A DNA stretch of 64,000 nt. Origin: Lachnospiraceae bacterium. GTDB lineage: Bacteria > Bacillota > Clostridia > Lachnospirales > Lachnospiraceae. The notes beneath the pieces were generated by a model that was not told the DNA's origin, did not search any database, and saw nothing but the letters and a program-made list of their open reading frames with translations. The stretch's first letter is position 1. Every line of letters starts with the position of its first letter. This document shows, piece after piece, positions 44,530-54,030 of this stretch. A program made the position numbers and the translations under genes. The stretch covers positions 62,001-126,000 of the forward strand of contig JAEDCQ010000001.1 of NCBI GenBank assembly GCA_016294075.1. Direction: 5' to 3'.

Positions 44530-45822
44530 ATGAGAGAGAAAGAACTGTTAATCTATAAAGATTTTGGAGAAGATGGCCGGCTTTTTTTTGATATGGCGTG
44601 GCTTATGGAGCATTACAAGGATGATTACTATAATAAAGAAGATATAAAATCACTGCTGTATGACTGCATGCACGGGCTTTTAGAAATGGCAGGAGACCTT
44701 GGATTTTACGGAAATCTTTGGCATTGTTATCTTGCAAATCTTCTGGTTAATAATGAAAACAGCTATAGCCATTCCTGTGAAATTACAGGTGCAATAGAAG
44801 GAACCATTAATAATGCGGTTTTACAGGACATTGTCATATTTAAAGAGTTTTATGACTATGATTTTAGTGACATGATAAACATGCTGAATGTAAAGGGCTT
44901 TGAATTTATATTAAGTTACGAAGCAAAGGATGGAAAGAGTAAGGTATACAATGCCAGAATACGTGACCGCATATGTTCTCTGGCACTTAAATTTAATGAA
45001 AGCCATTCACCGCAGGAAATGAAAGATAATCTTACGGGCTTTTATCGTGATTACGGTGTTGGTAAATTCGGTCTGCATAAAGCATTCCGTGTTGTTCATG
45101 AAGAAGACGGTGCCCAAATTGTACCGATTCGCAATATTGCACACGTAACATTAGACGACCTTGTCGGGTATGAGATACCAAAGAAAAAGCTTGTTGAAAA
45201 CACGGAAGCATTCGTAAACGGTAAAAAGGCGAATAATTGTCTTTTATTCGGTGATGCAGGAACCGGAAAGTCATCCAGCATAAAAGCAATTGCGAATGCG
45301 TATTATGACAGAGGACTTCGGATTATCGAAATTTACAAGCATCAGTTTGTAGACCTGTCGGATGTTATCTCACAGATTAAAAACCGTCATTACAAATTTA
45401 TCATTTATATGGATGATTTAAGCTTTGAGGATTTTGAAATAGAGTATAAGTACTTAAAGGCGGTTATTGAAGGCGGACTTGAAAAGAAGCCGGATAATGT
45501 GTTAATTTATGCGACATCAAACAGACGTCATCTAATCAGTGAAAGCTTTCAGGATAAGGAAGGCAGAAGAGATGATCTGCATGCATCGGATACGGTACAG
45601 GAGAAGCTGTCTCTGTTTGCAAGATTTGGCGTATCCATATTCTTTTGTGCACCGGATAAAAAAGAGTTTAATACAATCGTGCAGACACTTGCGGAGCGTT
45701 ACGGTGTAACAATGCCGACAGAGGAATTATTGGCTGAGGCAAATAAATGGGAATTGTCGCATGGTGGTCTGTCCGGAAGAACGGCACAGCAGTTTATTGA
45801 TTATCTGTTGGGAAAAATGTAA
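44530..45822 (+). CDS. DUF815 family AAA+ ATPase
   Basis: 430 aa. The C-terminal AAA+ domain has Walker A GDAGTGKSSS (Lys247) and Walker B-like IIYMDDLSFEDFE near residue 295. It also has the sensor region IYATSNRRHLISESF near 325. The N-terminal 200 residues are specific to the family. It follows pheA by 12 nt and probably shares its transcript, then leads to the polyphosphate genes. Its role is not established. Confidence 0.87.
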   Translation: MREKELLIYKDFGEDGRLFFDMAWLMEHYKDDYYNKEDIKSLLYDCMHGLLEMAGDLGFYGNLWHCYLANLLVNNENSYSHSCEITGAIEGTINNAVLQDIVIFKEFYDYDFSDMINMLNVKGFEFILSYEAKDGKSKVYNARIRDRICSLALKFNESHSPQEMKDNLTGFYRDYGVGKFGLHKAFRVVHEEDGAQIVPIRNIAHVTLDDLVGYEIPKKKLVENTEAFVNGKKANNCLLFGDAGTGKSSSIKAIANAYYDRGLRIIEIYKHQFVDLSDVISQIKNRHYKFIIYMDDLSFEDFEIEYKYLKAVIEGGLEKKPDNVLIYATSNRRHLISESFQDKEGRRDDLHASDTVQEKLSLFARFGVSIFFCAPDKKEFNTIVQTLAERYGVTMPTEELLAEANKWELSHGGLSGRTAQQFIDYLLGKM

Positions 45823-45882
45823 CAGGAGTGTACGAAATGGCTGTAATCTTTTTAAACAGTCAGAGGAAGGATTGGGTTTACT

Positions 45883-47427
45883 ATGGGAGTAAAAATGTTT
45901 GCAGCAATTGATGTCGGTTCCTATATGCTGCATTTAAAGGTATTTGAGTTTCTGCCGTCCAATATTATGAAGGAAGTAGATTCTATTCGGTACGGAATTG
46001 ATTTGGGAACGGAGACCTTTGCGGAAGGCAGGCTTTCTTCAAGGAAGGCAACGGAACTGTGTAATGTATTGTCGAATTTTTCGGAGATTATGAAATCGTA
46101 TGGCGTTACACAATACATTGCCTATGGCACCAGTGCGATTCGTGAAACAAAAAATACACAGCTTCTTTTAGATATGATTGAGCAGCGTACCGGAATACGG
46201 ATAGAGGTTCTGAGCAATTCCAGACAACGTTTTTTAACATATAAATCAGTGGCATCAACCGGATATGACTTTAATAGAATTATTGAAAAGGGTACTGCAA
46301 TTTTAGATATAGGCGGAGGAAGTATTCAGTTTTCCCTATTTGAAGATGATACACTTGCAGCGACTCAGAATATGAAGCTGGGGGTACTGCGTTTACAGGA
46401 AAGACTGCATGTTCTGTCTTCCGGTTATGCGAAATATGAAGTTTTGCTGGATGAAATGATTAATTCCCAATTTGAGGTATTTAAAAAGCTGTATTTAAAG
46501 GAGCGGCAGATAGAAAATGTCATCATTGTGGATGATTATGTATCGGCTCTTTTACAGAATAAGCTGTTAGGAGGCAATGAAGCAGGATATATTGAAAGCA
46601 AACAGTTTTATGAATTCTATGATTCGCTGCGCTGTGATTCTGTGGGAGAAAAGATGAAGCGGTACGGGCTGGATGAAGCCGGCCTGAATAAGTTGTATAT
46701 TTCGGCAACATTAATCCGTAACGCCGTGAAGCTGACAGATGCCGGACTTATCTGGGCACCGGGCACTTCATTGTGTGACGGGATGGCGTATGAGTATGGT
46801 GAAGACCGTCATCTTCTGAAACGTACCCATGATTTTGAAGAGGATATTATTGCCTGTGCCAAAAACATAAGCAGGCGTTATATGGGAAGTGTGAAACGTG
46901 CGGAAACATTAGAAGCAATTACGCTGTACATATTTGACGCTCTGAAAAAGAGAAGCGGTCTGTCGGTACGTGACCGGCTGTTACTTCGTATTGCAGCCAT
47001 TCTTCATGATTGCGGAAAATATGTTAGTCTGTATAATCTTGGTGACTGCAGCTACAACATTATCATGTCAACGGAGATAATAGGACTCTCACATGAAGAA
47101 AGAGAGATTGTAGCCAATGTTGTGAGATTTAATCATATGGAATTTGAATCCTATGAAGAAATTGCAGGCAGTCATCTGATGACTCCTAACGAATATCTCA
47201 GGATTACAAAACTGGCGGCAATCCTGCGTGTTGCAAACGGATTAGACAGAAGTCATAAGCAGAAGTTTAAAAACATAAAGGTTTCTATTAAAGAAAAGGA
47301 TTTGATTATTACGGTAAAAACGGATAAGGACATTACGCTGGAGAGAGGTCTTCTTAATGAGCGAGCCAATTTCTTCGAGGATGTATTTTATTTAAAACCG
47401 GTTATCAAGCAGCAAAATGAAAAATAA
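45883..47427 (+). CDS. ppx: Ppx/GppA phosphatase with C-terminal HD domain
   Basis: Exopolyphosphatase or (p)ppGpp phosphatase, 514 aa. The ASKHA phosphate-1 loop is AAIDVGSYMLHLKVFEF, and the phosphate-2 loop DIGGGSIQFSLF is near residue 143. The C-terminal 190 residues contain an HD-type helical domain (RIAAILHDCGKYVSL near residue 367). ATG 45883 or ATG 45895 (GGGAG 5 nt upstream) may be used. It precedes ppk1 by 17 nt, so polyphosphate breakdown and synthesis are encoded together. Confidence 0.92.
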   Translation: MGVKMFAAIDVGSYMLHLKVFEFLPSNIMKEVDSIRYGIDLGTETFAEGRLSSRKATELCNVLSNFSEIMKSYGVTQYIAYGTSAIRETKNTQLLLDMIEQRTGIRIEVLSNSRQRFLTYKSVASTGYDFNRIIEKGTAILDIGGGSIQFSLFEDDTLAATQNMKLGVLRLQERLHVLSSGYAKYEVLLDEMINSQFEVFKKLYLKERQIENVIIVDDYVSALLQNKLLGGNEAGYIESKQFYEFYDSLRCDSVGEKMKRYGLDEAGLNKLYISATLIRNAVKLTDAGLIWAPGTSLCDGMAYEYGEDRHLLKRTHDFEEDIIACAKNISRRYMGSVKRAETLEAITLYIFDALKKRSGLSVRDRLLLRIAAILHDCGKYVSLYNLGDCSYNIIMSTEIIGLSHEEREIVANVVRFNHMEFESYEEIAGSHLMTPNEYLRITKLAAILRVANGLDRSHKQKFKNIKVSIKEKDLIITVKTDKDITLERGLLNERANFFEDVFYLKPVIKQQNEK

Positions 47428-47444
47428 AAAGGAGGAATACCGGT

Positions 47445-49604
47445 GTGAGTGACAAAAAATTAAGCAATCCGGATAATTTTTATAACCGCGAGCTGAGCTG
47501 GCTTTTGTTTGATAAGCGTGTCTTAGGTGAAGCATGTGATAAGCAGATACCGTTGTTTGAACGGTTGAAGTTTTTAAGTATTTCTGCCTCCAATCTGGAC
47601 GAGTTTTTTATGGTGCGGGTTGCTTCATTGAAGGATATGGTAAACGCGGGATATACAAAAGCGGATATTGCGGGAATGACTCCGAAGGAGCAGCTTGTGC
47701 GTATTTCGGAAGAAACACATAAATTAGTAGAGCTGCAGTATAAAACCTATAACCGGACAATTCTTCCCCAATTGAAGGCAAACGGCTTGCATGTGATACC
47801 GTGTCATGAAAAACTAAGCAAAGAACAGGGAGATTTCGTAGACCATTATTTTATTGAGAATGTATATCCTGTTCTTACACCGATGGCGGTTGATTCTTCA
47901 AGGCCGTTTCCCTTGATTCGTAATAAATCACTTAATATAGGTGCTTTATTAAAAAAGAAAAAGCATGACGGTAAGGTAGAAGAATTGGAATTTGCTACCG
48001 TACAGGTGCCCAGTGTACTGCCACGAATTGTATTACTTCCGAAACAGGGAGATAGCCAGTCGGTTATTTTGTTGGAAGAAATTATTGAGCGAAACATTCA
48101 TAAGCTTTTTTTAAACTATGATATTGTTACAACATGTCCGTTTCGTATTATGAGGAATGCAGACCTAACAATTGAAGAGGAAGAAGCTGCCGATTTATTA
48201 AAAGAAATTGAAAAGCAGCTTAAAAAGCGACAGTGGGGACAGGCAATCCGGCTTGAGATAGAGCAGGGAATGGATAAACGGCTTTTAAAAATTATCAGCC
48301 GTGAACTCCGGATTACGGAAGCAGAAATATATGAAATCAGTGGTCCTTTGGATTTGACCTTTTTAATGAAAATGTATGGATTGGAAGGGTATGAGGAGTA
48401 TAAAAACAAAAAATATATACCTCAGCCCGTGCCGGAAATACCGGAAGGAAAAAATATTTTTGAATGTATCAGGGAGCATGATATTTTAATGCATCACCCA
48501 TACCAGTCATTTTCTCCGGTAGTTGATTTTATTAAAGAGGCTTCACAGGATGAAAATGTATTGGCAATCAAACAGACATTATATCGTGTCAGTGGTAACT
48601 CTCCTATTATCAGTGCTTTGGCACAGGCAGCGGAGAACGGAAAACAAGTTACGGTGCTGGTAGAATTAAAGGCGCGTTTTGATGAGGAAAACAATATTGT
48701 CTGGGCGAGAAAACTGGAGCATGCGGGATGCCATGTGTTATACGGTCTGGTAGGTTTAAAGACACACAGCAAGATTACGCTCGTGGTAAGAAAAGAAGAA
48801 GACGGTATCAGACGATATGTTCATCTGGGAACCGGAAATTACAATGATGCAACTGCAAAGCTGTATACGGATATCGGTCTGTTTACCTGTAAAGAAGAAT
48901 TCGGAGAGGATGCGACGGCAGTCTTTAATATGCTATCCGGTTATTCGGAGCCGTTATCATGGAACCGGCTCGGGGTGGCACCGCTCTGGTTAAAAGACCG
49001 ATTTATCCAGTTAATTGAAAGAGAAAAGGAAAACGCCGTCAAAGGATATCCTGCCAAAATTATTGCCAAGGTAAATTCCCTTTGTGATAAGGATATTATT
49101 GTAGCCTTATATCAGGCTTCGCAGGCAGGTGTGTCGGTTGAACTGATCGTAAGAGGAATCTGCTGTCTTAAGGTTGGAATCCCCGGAATCAGTGAAAATA
49201 TTTCAGTCCGTTCCATTGTTGGTGATTTTCTGGAGCATAGTCGTATCTTTTATTTTGAAAATAACGGCAGTCCTGAAATCTTCTGTGGAAGTGCGGATTG
49301 GATGCCAAGAAACCTGGAACGAAGAGTGGAGATTCTGTTTCCTATAGAAGATGAAGCATTAAAGGAAAAAGTCAAGCATATTTTGGAATTAGAATTGCGG
49401 GATACCAAAAAGGCGCATATTATGCAGGCAGACGGCACTTATAGTAAAAAGCAAAAGCGAGGAAGCAGGATTTTGAGTTCGCAGACGGAATTTTGTAAGG
49501 ATGCAAAGGAGGAAGCCAAAAGGGAAAGAAAAAGCAGAATGGGATTTGGCTATGGAACCGGTGCATCCAGACGCTTCATTCCCAAAACACACATGACGGA
49601 ATAG
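47445..49604 (+). CDS. ppk1: Polyphosphate kinase 1
   Basis: Reversibly polymerises the ATP gamma-phosphate into polyphosphate, 719 aa. The phospho-accepting His441 is in KTHSKITLVV, and the second active-site His598 is in FLEHSRIFYF. The N-terminal NRELSWLLFDKRVL block is diagnostic. GTG 47445 is the start, with AAAGGAGG 8 nt upstream. The C-terminal basic tail, ending near RRFIPKTHMTE, is longer than in E. coli PPK1. It is co-directional with ppx. Confidence 0.97.
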   Translation: MSDKKLSNPDNFYNRELSWLLFDKRVLGEACDKQIPLFERLKFLSISASNLDEFFMVRVASLKDMVNAGYTKADIAGMTPKEQLVRISEETHKLVELQYKTYNRTILPQLKANGLHVIPCHEKLSKEQGDFVDHYFIENVYPVLTPMAVDSSRPFPLIRNKSLNIGALLKKKKHDGKVEELEFATVQVPSVLPRIVLLPKQGDSQSVILLEEIIERNIHKLFLNYDIVTTCPFRIMRNADLTIEEEEAADLLKEIEKQLKKRQWGQAIRLEIEQGMDKRLLKIISRELRITEAEIYEISGPLDLTFLMKMYGLEGYEEYKNKKYIPQPVPEIPEGKNIFECIREHDILMHHPYQSFSPVVDFIKEASQDENVLAIKQTLYRVSGNSPIISALAQAAENGKQVTVLVELKARFDEENNIVWARKLEHAGCHVLYGLVGLKTHSKITLVVRKEEDGIRRYVHLGTGNYNDATAKLYTDIGLFTCKEEFGEDATAVFNMLSGYSEPLSWNRLGVAPLWLKDRFIQLIEREKENAVKGYPAKIIAKVNSLCDKDIIVALYQASQAGVSVELIVRGICCLKVGIPGISENISVRSIVGDFLEHSRIFYFENNGSPEIFCGSADWMPRNLERRVEILFPIEDEALKEKVKHILELELRDTKKAHIMQADGTYSKKQKRGSRILSSQTEFCKDAKEEAKRERKSRMGFGYGTGASRRFIPKTHMTE

Positions 49605-49641
49605 TTTAGACAAAAATGGATTACAAGGGGTTGAAAAAAGA

Positions 49642-50220
49642 ATGAAAGAATTTGTTTTGGCATCTGCATCGCCGCGAAGAAAAGAATTATTGACTCAGAT
49701 AGGCATACAATTTCGTGCCTGTGTAAGTAAAAAGGAAGAAGAGATTTTAAGAAATTATCCGGAAGATATTGTAAAGGATATTTCCTACACAAAAGCGCGG
49801 GATGTATTTGAAAGAGGTAATCGTGATACCATTGTGATTGGAGCGGATACGATTGTTGTATTTGAGGAAAAGGTGCTGGGAAAGCCAAAGGATGAAGAAG
49901 AGGCATATCGAATGATAAAAATGCTTCAGGGTAACACCCATCAGGTTTATACCGGAGTCAGTATTATCTGGCAGCAGAATAACGATACACATGTCAGTTC
50001 CTTCGTTGCGATGACGGAAGTAGAACTGTATTATATGAATGAAGGAGAAATCCGTTCCTATATAGCCACAAAGGAGCCCTATGACAAGGCAGGCGGATAT
50101 GCAATCCAGGGATATTTTGCAAGATATGTCAAACAGATTAAGGGTGATTACAATAATGTAGTCGGTCTTCCGATAGGGAAATTATACCAAGTACTGAATA
50201 GCCTGAATCTATTATCATAA
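49642..50220 (+). CDS. maf: Maf-like nucleotide pyrophosphatase
   Basis: House-cleaning nucleotide triphosphate pyrophosphatase, 192 aa. ASASPRRKELLTQIG at the N-terminus, GADTIVVFEEKVLGKPKD near 72 and AGGYAIQGYFARYV near 150 are the Maf/Ham1-like family motifs. It prefers non-canonical or modified dTTP/UTP in characterised members. It follows ppk1 by 37 nt and a small conserved ORF comes next. Confidence 0.94.
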   Translation: MKEFVLASASPRRKELLTQIGIQFRACVSKKEEEILRNYPEDIVKDISYTKARDVFERGNRDTIVIGADTIVVFEEKVLGKPKDEEEAYRMIKMLQGNTHQVYTGVSIIWQQNNDTHVSSFVAMTEVELYYMNEGEIRSYIATKEPYDKAGGYAIQGYFARYVKQIKGDYNNVVGLPIGKLYQVLNSLNLLS

Positions 50221-50239
50221 TTTAAGGAGGAATATAAGT

Positions 50240-50500
50240 ATGCAGGGATATGATGAGGCTGTAGTAAAATGTTTTTTAAAAAACCAGACACAATTATTTC
50301 CGGAGCCTGTTGCAGACAGCTATGAGGAAGCAGAGGCTTTCTTAGAGGAATGTATGGCCGTTGTGGCAAACTCCAAAAAGGAGGTCTGGGAGTATTTTGA
50401 TGAAGAATGTGTGGATATGGAAGGCGCGGATGAGGATGAAATTTTAGAAGCCGCAGAGGTTTTTGATGTAGGAGACGGCAGATATCTGATTGTAGAATAA
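50240..50500 (+). CDS. Small conserved acidic protein
   Basis: 86 aa, strongly acidic, with AAGGAGG well placed before ATG 50240. The pattern (DEAVVKCFLKNQTQLFPEP, ECMAVVANSKKEVWEYFDE, AAEVFDVGDGRYLIVE) suggests a small folded cytosolic protein, not a random frame. It is similar to short 'glyoxalase-like' annotations in Lachnospiraceae, but I see no catalytic residues and assign no function. It lies between maf and mscL on the same strand. Confidence 0.72.
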   Translation: MQGYDEAVVKCFLKNQTQLFPEPVADSYEEAEAFLEECMAVVANSKKEVWEYFDEECVDMEGADEDEILEAAEVFDVGDGRYLIVE

Positions 50501-50546
50501 GATGGTAATAAGTACATTGTGAAAAAAGGTAAGAAGGGAAAACCAT

Positions 50547-50963
50547 ATGAAAAATTTTATGAATGAATTTAAAAAATTTATTGCCCGCGGCAATGTAATG
50601 GATATGGCAGTCGGTATTATTATCGGCGGGGCATTCACAGCGATTGTAACCTCTCTTGTAAATGATATTATCAATCCGCTTCTCGGATTATTCGGCGGTA
50701 TGAATTTTGATCAGCTTGAGTGGAACATAACCGGAGATGTTGTTCTGTATTACGGTAAATTTATTACAGCTATCATCAATTTCCTGATTATGGCATTGGT
50801 TATTTTTATTCTGGTTCGAATGATTAACAGGGCAGGAGAAAAATTCTCAAAGAAGAAAGAGGAAAAGCCGGCACCTACAACCAAAAAGTGTCCGTACTGC
50901 AAAAGTGAAATTGCTATTGATGCAACAAGATGTCCGCATTGTACGTCACAGATAGAAGAATAA
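50547..50963 (+). CDS. mscL: Large-conductance mechanosensitive channel with zinc ribbon
   Basis: Osmotic safety valve, 138 aa. The N-terminal amphipathic helix and first transmembrane helix (FKKFIARGNVMDMAVGIIIG) and the second transmembrane helix (about residues 72-95) match MscL. The C-terminal bundle is followed by a zinc ribbon, CPYC (112-115) and CPHC (128-131), which E. coli MscL lacks. It ends with a good terminator. The ribbon is a recurring addition in Firmicutes channels; its role is unknown. Confidence 0.93.
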   Translation: MKNFMNEFKKFIARGNVMDMAVGIIIGGAFTAIVTSLVNDIINPLLGLFGGMNFDQLEWNITGDVVLYYGKFITAIINFLIMALVIFILVRMINRAGEKFSKKKEEKPAPTTKKCPYCKSEIAIDATRCPHCTSQIEE

Positions 50964-50980
50964 ATAAGTAAAAAGAAAAG

Positions 50981-51011
50981 ATACACTTCCGCATGGAGGT
51001 GTATTTTTTTA
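50981..51011 (+). terminator. Terminator after mscL
   Basis: ATACACTTCC, loop GCAT and GGAGGTGTAT (50981-51004) are followed by a run of T's. It separates the core chromosome from the decayed locus downstream. Confidence 0.92.
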
Positions 51012-51076
51012 TCCGAAATGAAGATTTACTCATGAATCCTCATGAATATTATAAATATGAACTTGATGTAAAACAA

Positions 51077-51114
51077 AGCATGAAAATGATATTTAGAGCA
51101 TGAAAATGATATTT
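51077..51114. repeat. Direct repeat pair upstream of the GH16 remnant
   Basis: AGCATGAAAATGATATTT occurs at 51077-51094 and 51097-51114, a 20-nt period. It lies about 50 nt before the start codon of the decayed beta-glucanase. It may be an old activator site or a simple duplication. Confidence 0.6.
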
Positions 51115-51165
51115 TGATGCGGGATTTTTTGTTATGCTTTTTAAAAATAAGGAGTAATTTGAAAA

Positions 51166-51625
51166 ATGTTTAGAAACCGTGATGATTAGAATGTGGAACT
51201 GCATGATCCGGGATGGGTAAATGCGGAATGGGATTTTTGCCGGCATTCTGAATGATGCCAACGGATGAAAGCTTCTATGGGCAGTGGCCGAAATGTGGTG
51301 AAATTGACATTATGGAAGTTATGGGACAGAGTACGGATACGCTTCATGGGACACTTCATTTTGGAGAACCGCATTCACAGAAGCAGGGCACTTATAAACT
51401 GAAAAATGGCGATTTTGCAAATGAGTTCCATGTGTTTGCATGTGAACGGGAACCGGGTGAGATGCGCTTTTATGTTGATAACGAACTGTACTTTACAGAG
51501 CATGAGTGGTTCACAAAACGAAACGGTTTTGATGAGGTTGCCTATCCGGCACCATTTGACCGGCCGTTTTATATGATATTGAATGTTGCTGTCGGCGGAA
51601 GCTGGGTCGGTTATCCGGATACGCC
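51166..51625 (+). pseudogene. GH16 beta-glucanase remnant
   Basis: Decayed family 16 glycoside hydrolase. ATG 51166 has AAGGAG 11 nt upstream, then an in-frame TAG at 51187-51189 where a Trp codon would be expected (…[W]NVELHDPGWVNAEW). A TGA follows at 51253-51255. The frame then shifts to MMPTDESFYG at 51252, with the segment usually between missing. The catalytic EIDIMEV box and the downstream GGSWVGYPD are still readable. The last residues are lost where GH94 sequence begins near 51622. No functional enzyme can be made. Confidence 0.85.
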
Positions 51626-52505
51626 GAATTTACAAATAACAATAATTATGAAGAAGATCAGGTGAATTTACAGTATTCACAGTTTATTACCGGAACAGAA
51701 TTTCATAAAAACCGTATTCAGCAGATGATTCACGGAAATCTGGACGGATTAAAGGAAGGAGAAGCGGTTGATAATAAAACAGTAATTGAGCGTTTCTTTG
51801 GAATGGCGGGTGCTGCGGTTTCGTCCTATTGCGGAGATAAGGACTGCTTTATCGGAAAATATCATGGATATGGAAATCCAATCGGTATCATAAACGGCAA
51901 GCTTGACGGAAGCTTAAATTATAACAGAAACGGCTGCGGAGCATTGGAAACAGAAATGACTCTGATGCCGGGAGAATCCAAAAGCATAGCGTTTATTCTG
52001 GGTATGAAAAAGGATGCAGAGGCCGCAGGAATTATAAATGAGTATGAAAATCCTGAGAAGAAATGCAAAGAAGAACTGAATGAACTGATAAAATTCTGGC
52101 ATGGAAAATTTAATGCTTTTAGAGTGCAGACTCCAAGCAAAGAATTCAATACGATGATTAACACGTGGAATGCTTATAACTGCTTTATGACCTTTATCTG
52201 GTCAAGAGCTGCATCCTTTATTTATTGCGGACTCAGAAATGGATATGGTTATCGCGATACCGTACAGGATATTCAGGGAATTATTCATCTGGACCCGGAA
52301 ATGGCTGTCGAAAAGATTCGATTTATGTTATCCGCACAGGTAAATAACGGGGCAGGGCTTCCACTTGTTAAATTTACGCATAATCCGGGACATGAAGACA
52401 CACCGGATGATGCATCTTACGTAAAAGAAACCGGTCATCCCGCATATAGAGCAGATGATGCATTATGGCTGCTTCCCCCGGTATATAAATACATTGGAAA
52501 TACCT
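51623..52505 (+). pseudogene. GH94 sugar phosphorylase fragment
   Basis: Internal piece of a family 94 phosphorylase, read in a different frame from the GH16 remnant. It runs from YAEFTNNNYEEDQVNLQYS to the acid catalyst block YGYRDTVQDIQG near 52250 and PAYRADDALWLLPPVYKYIGNT near 52490. Both ends are missing: a full enzyme has about 800-1100 residues and this has about 295. The apparent last codons (YFFLEKT) are antisense to the AraC fragment, marking the deletion joint near 52500. Confidence 0.85.
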
Positions 52506-52909
52506 ACTTCTTTCTTGAAAAGACTTGAAAGATAACCGGGCGATAGATGAAGGTATTCGGAAAGCCCTGCCAACGTTATTTTGTAATGAATATGGCTGTA
52601 TATATAGTCCAGACATAGAACAATTGGTCTGGAAATAACCTTTTTTTTCATTACAGGAAGCATCTGCTGACAGTAATCAATACACATGGTATCATGCAGC
52701 CTGGAAATCTCCTCAACAGAACGGCACTTATCCATCTTTAAAATATAGAAATCACTCAGTCCATAGGCTTTTTCCTGCTCCATGCCGTTATGCACGCAAT
52801 ATCTTGCAATCATGGCAGTGGTTACCACAAAATGATAACGAATGTTCTGCAAATGATTTTCAGACAGCTTTCCCATACCGTCCGGATTTGTAAACTTTGT
52901 TATATTCAT
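52500..52909 (-). pseudogene. AraC-type regulator fragment
   Basis: The fragment begins with the helical sensor part typical of long AraC proteins of this group (NIRYHFVVTTAMIARYC... MEQEKAYGLSDFYI) and continues into the first helix-turn-helix (LSEYLHLSPGYLSSLFKKEVG). It then stops at the joint with the GH94 fragment, losing the second helix-turn-helix. The N-terminus may also be shortened. It begins 8 nt after the stop of the upstream GGDEF gene, whose last codons provide an AAAAAGGA ribosome site. Confidence 0.75.
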
Positions 52910-52917
52910 ACAGACAA

Positions 52918-53844
52918 CTACAGTCCTTTTTCCAAACGCTTACGATAATCCGGTGTATTTTTCATACAGAGTTTATCTTCGAACATTTCGTATTCGGCAT
53001 CAGCAAGTTTATCACTCAAGGATTCTTCCACATTTTCTTTTAATACGTTGCCGATTGCAACAGAAGGGGCAAGACGTGCATCCTCGTATGCTTCACAGTC
53101 TGCTTTTACATTGGAACAGAACGCTTCACTTTCACCATCCTCCGGCATTGGAATCAGTACATTGAAGACATCTCCGTCAACACGGCCGATGATATATTCA
53201 GGCTTTGAGTTCCTGATAATAATATCGGCAATAATACGAATCAGACGGTCACTTTCTTCCTCACCATAATTGTCATTTGCAAATTTCCAATCATTTATAT
53301 TGATACAAATCGCACTTACGGGTGCAATTTGTGAGCGGTCAACGATTTTCAGGCGGTTTTCAAAATATGTACGGTTTAAAACACCTGTAAGCGCATCATT
53401 TTTTTCGCCGTGCTTTGCCTGATAAGATTCTTTTTCCAGCTTTTCTTCCAATTCATCCGCATATACGGCTGTTTCTTTATGGTGATAGGTTTGTTCACCT
53501 ACAGCCTCATAAGTCTCAATCAGCTTTTCCAAAAAGGTTGAGACAAGTGGGAGAGTAGCTTCATCAACATTATCATAACGAAGATAGATATGCGCAACGG
53601 TACGGTGTGCAACCCGCAGCTTGTTTCCCGGCTCATTTATAACGTCAGGATGGAAGGAGGCAAAATTTCCGAAGGAAATCATTTTCTCACCATGTCTGTC
53701 TGTAACCAGTATTTCAACACCGGACAATTTATGTAATATTTCAAGCTGTTCACTCATCCTGTTTGTGTCCAACAGTGATGGCAGACTATAATTTTTTATA
53801 TTATCTTTTAAGCGCTTTTCTAAAGAAACAGAACCATATGCCAT
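52918..53844 (-). CDS. GGDEF-family protein with degenerate active site
   Basis: 308 aa. ATG 53844 is preferred over the longer frame because AAAGGTGG lies 8 nt before it. The C-terminal domain (about residues 150-305) has the diguanylate cyclase fold, marked by DALTGVLNRTYFENRL, ININDWKFANDNYGE and the active-site loop. The GG[D/E]EF motif reads DGDVF in GRVDGDVFNVL, so cyclase activity is doubtful. It may bind GTP or act as an effector-like scaffold. The N-terminal 150 residues are a possible sensor module. It is divergent from the histidine kinase gene. Confidence 0.82.
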   Translation of the reverse strand: MAYGSVSLEKRLKDNIKNYSLPSLLDTNRMSEQLEILHKLSGVEILVTDRHGEKMISFGNFASFHPDVINEPGNKLRVAHRTVAHIYLRYDNVDEATLPLVSTFLEKLIETYEAVGEQTYHHKETAVYADELEEKLEKESYQAKHGEKNDALTGVLNRTYFENRLKIVDRSQIAPVSAICININDWKFANDNYGEEESDRLIRIIADIIIRNSKPEYIIGRVDGDVFNVLIPMPEDGESEAFCSNVKADCEAYEDARLAPSVAIGNVLKENVEESLSDKLADAEYEMFEDKLCMKNTPDYRKRLEKGL

Positions 53845-54030
53845 GAAGATTACCACCTTTCTTTCCGGTTCGGATAACGATACCTGATTGTTATGCATAT
53901 ATTTATTTCTATTTTACAATTCATATCATATAATTGCAAGCAGGAGAAAATATACTTTCATTTGCGTAACTCCCGCAATTGTGTTATTGTCAAATTAAAT
54001 ATGTTGTAATGGTTTACATAGGAGAAAAAT

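Noticed and set aside
53987..54010. TTGTCA and TGTAAT as promoter of the histidine kinase
   Set aside because: The spacer would be only 12 nt.
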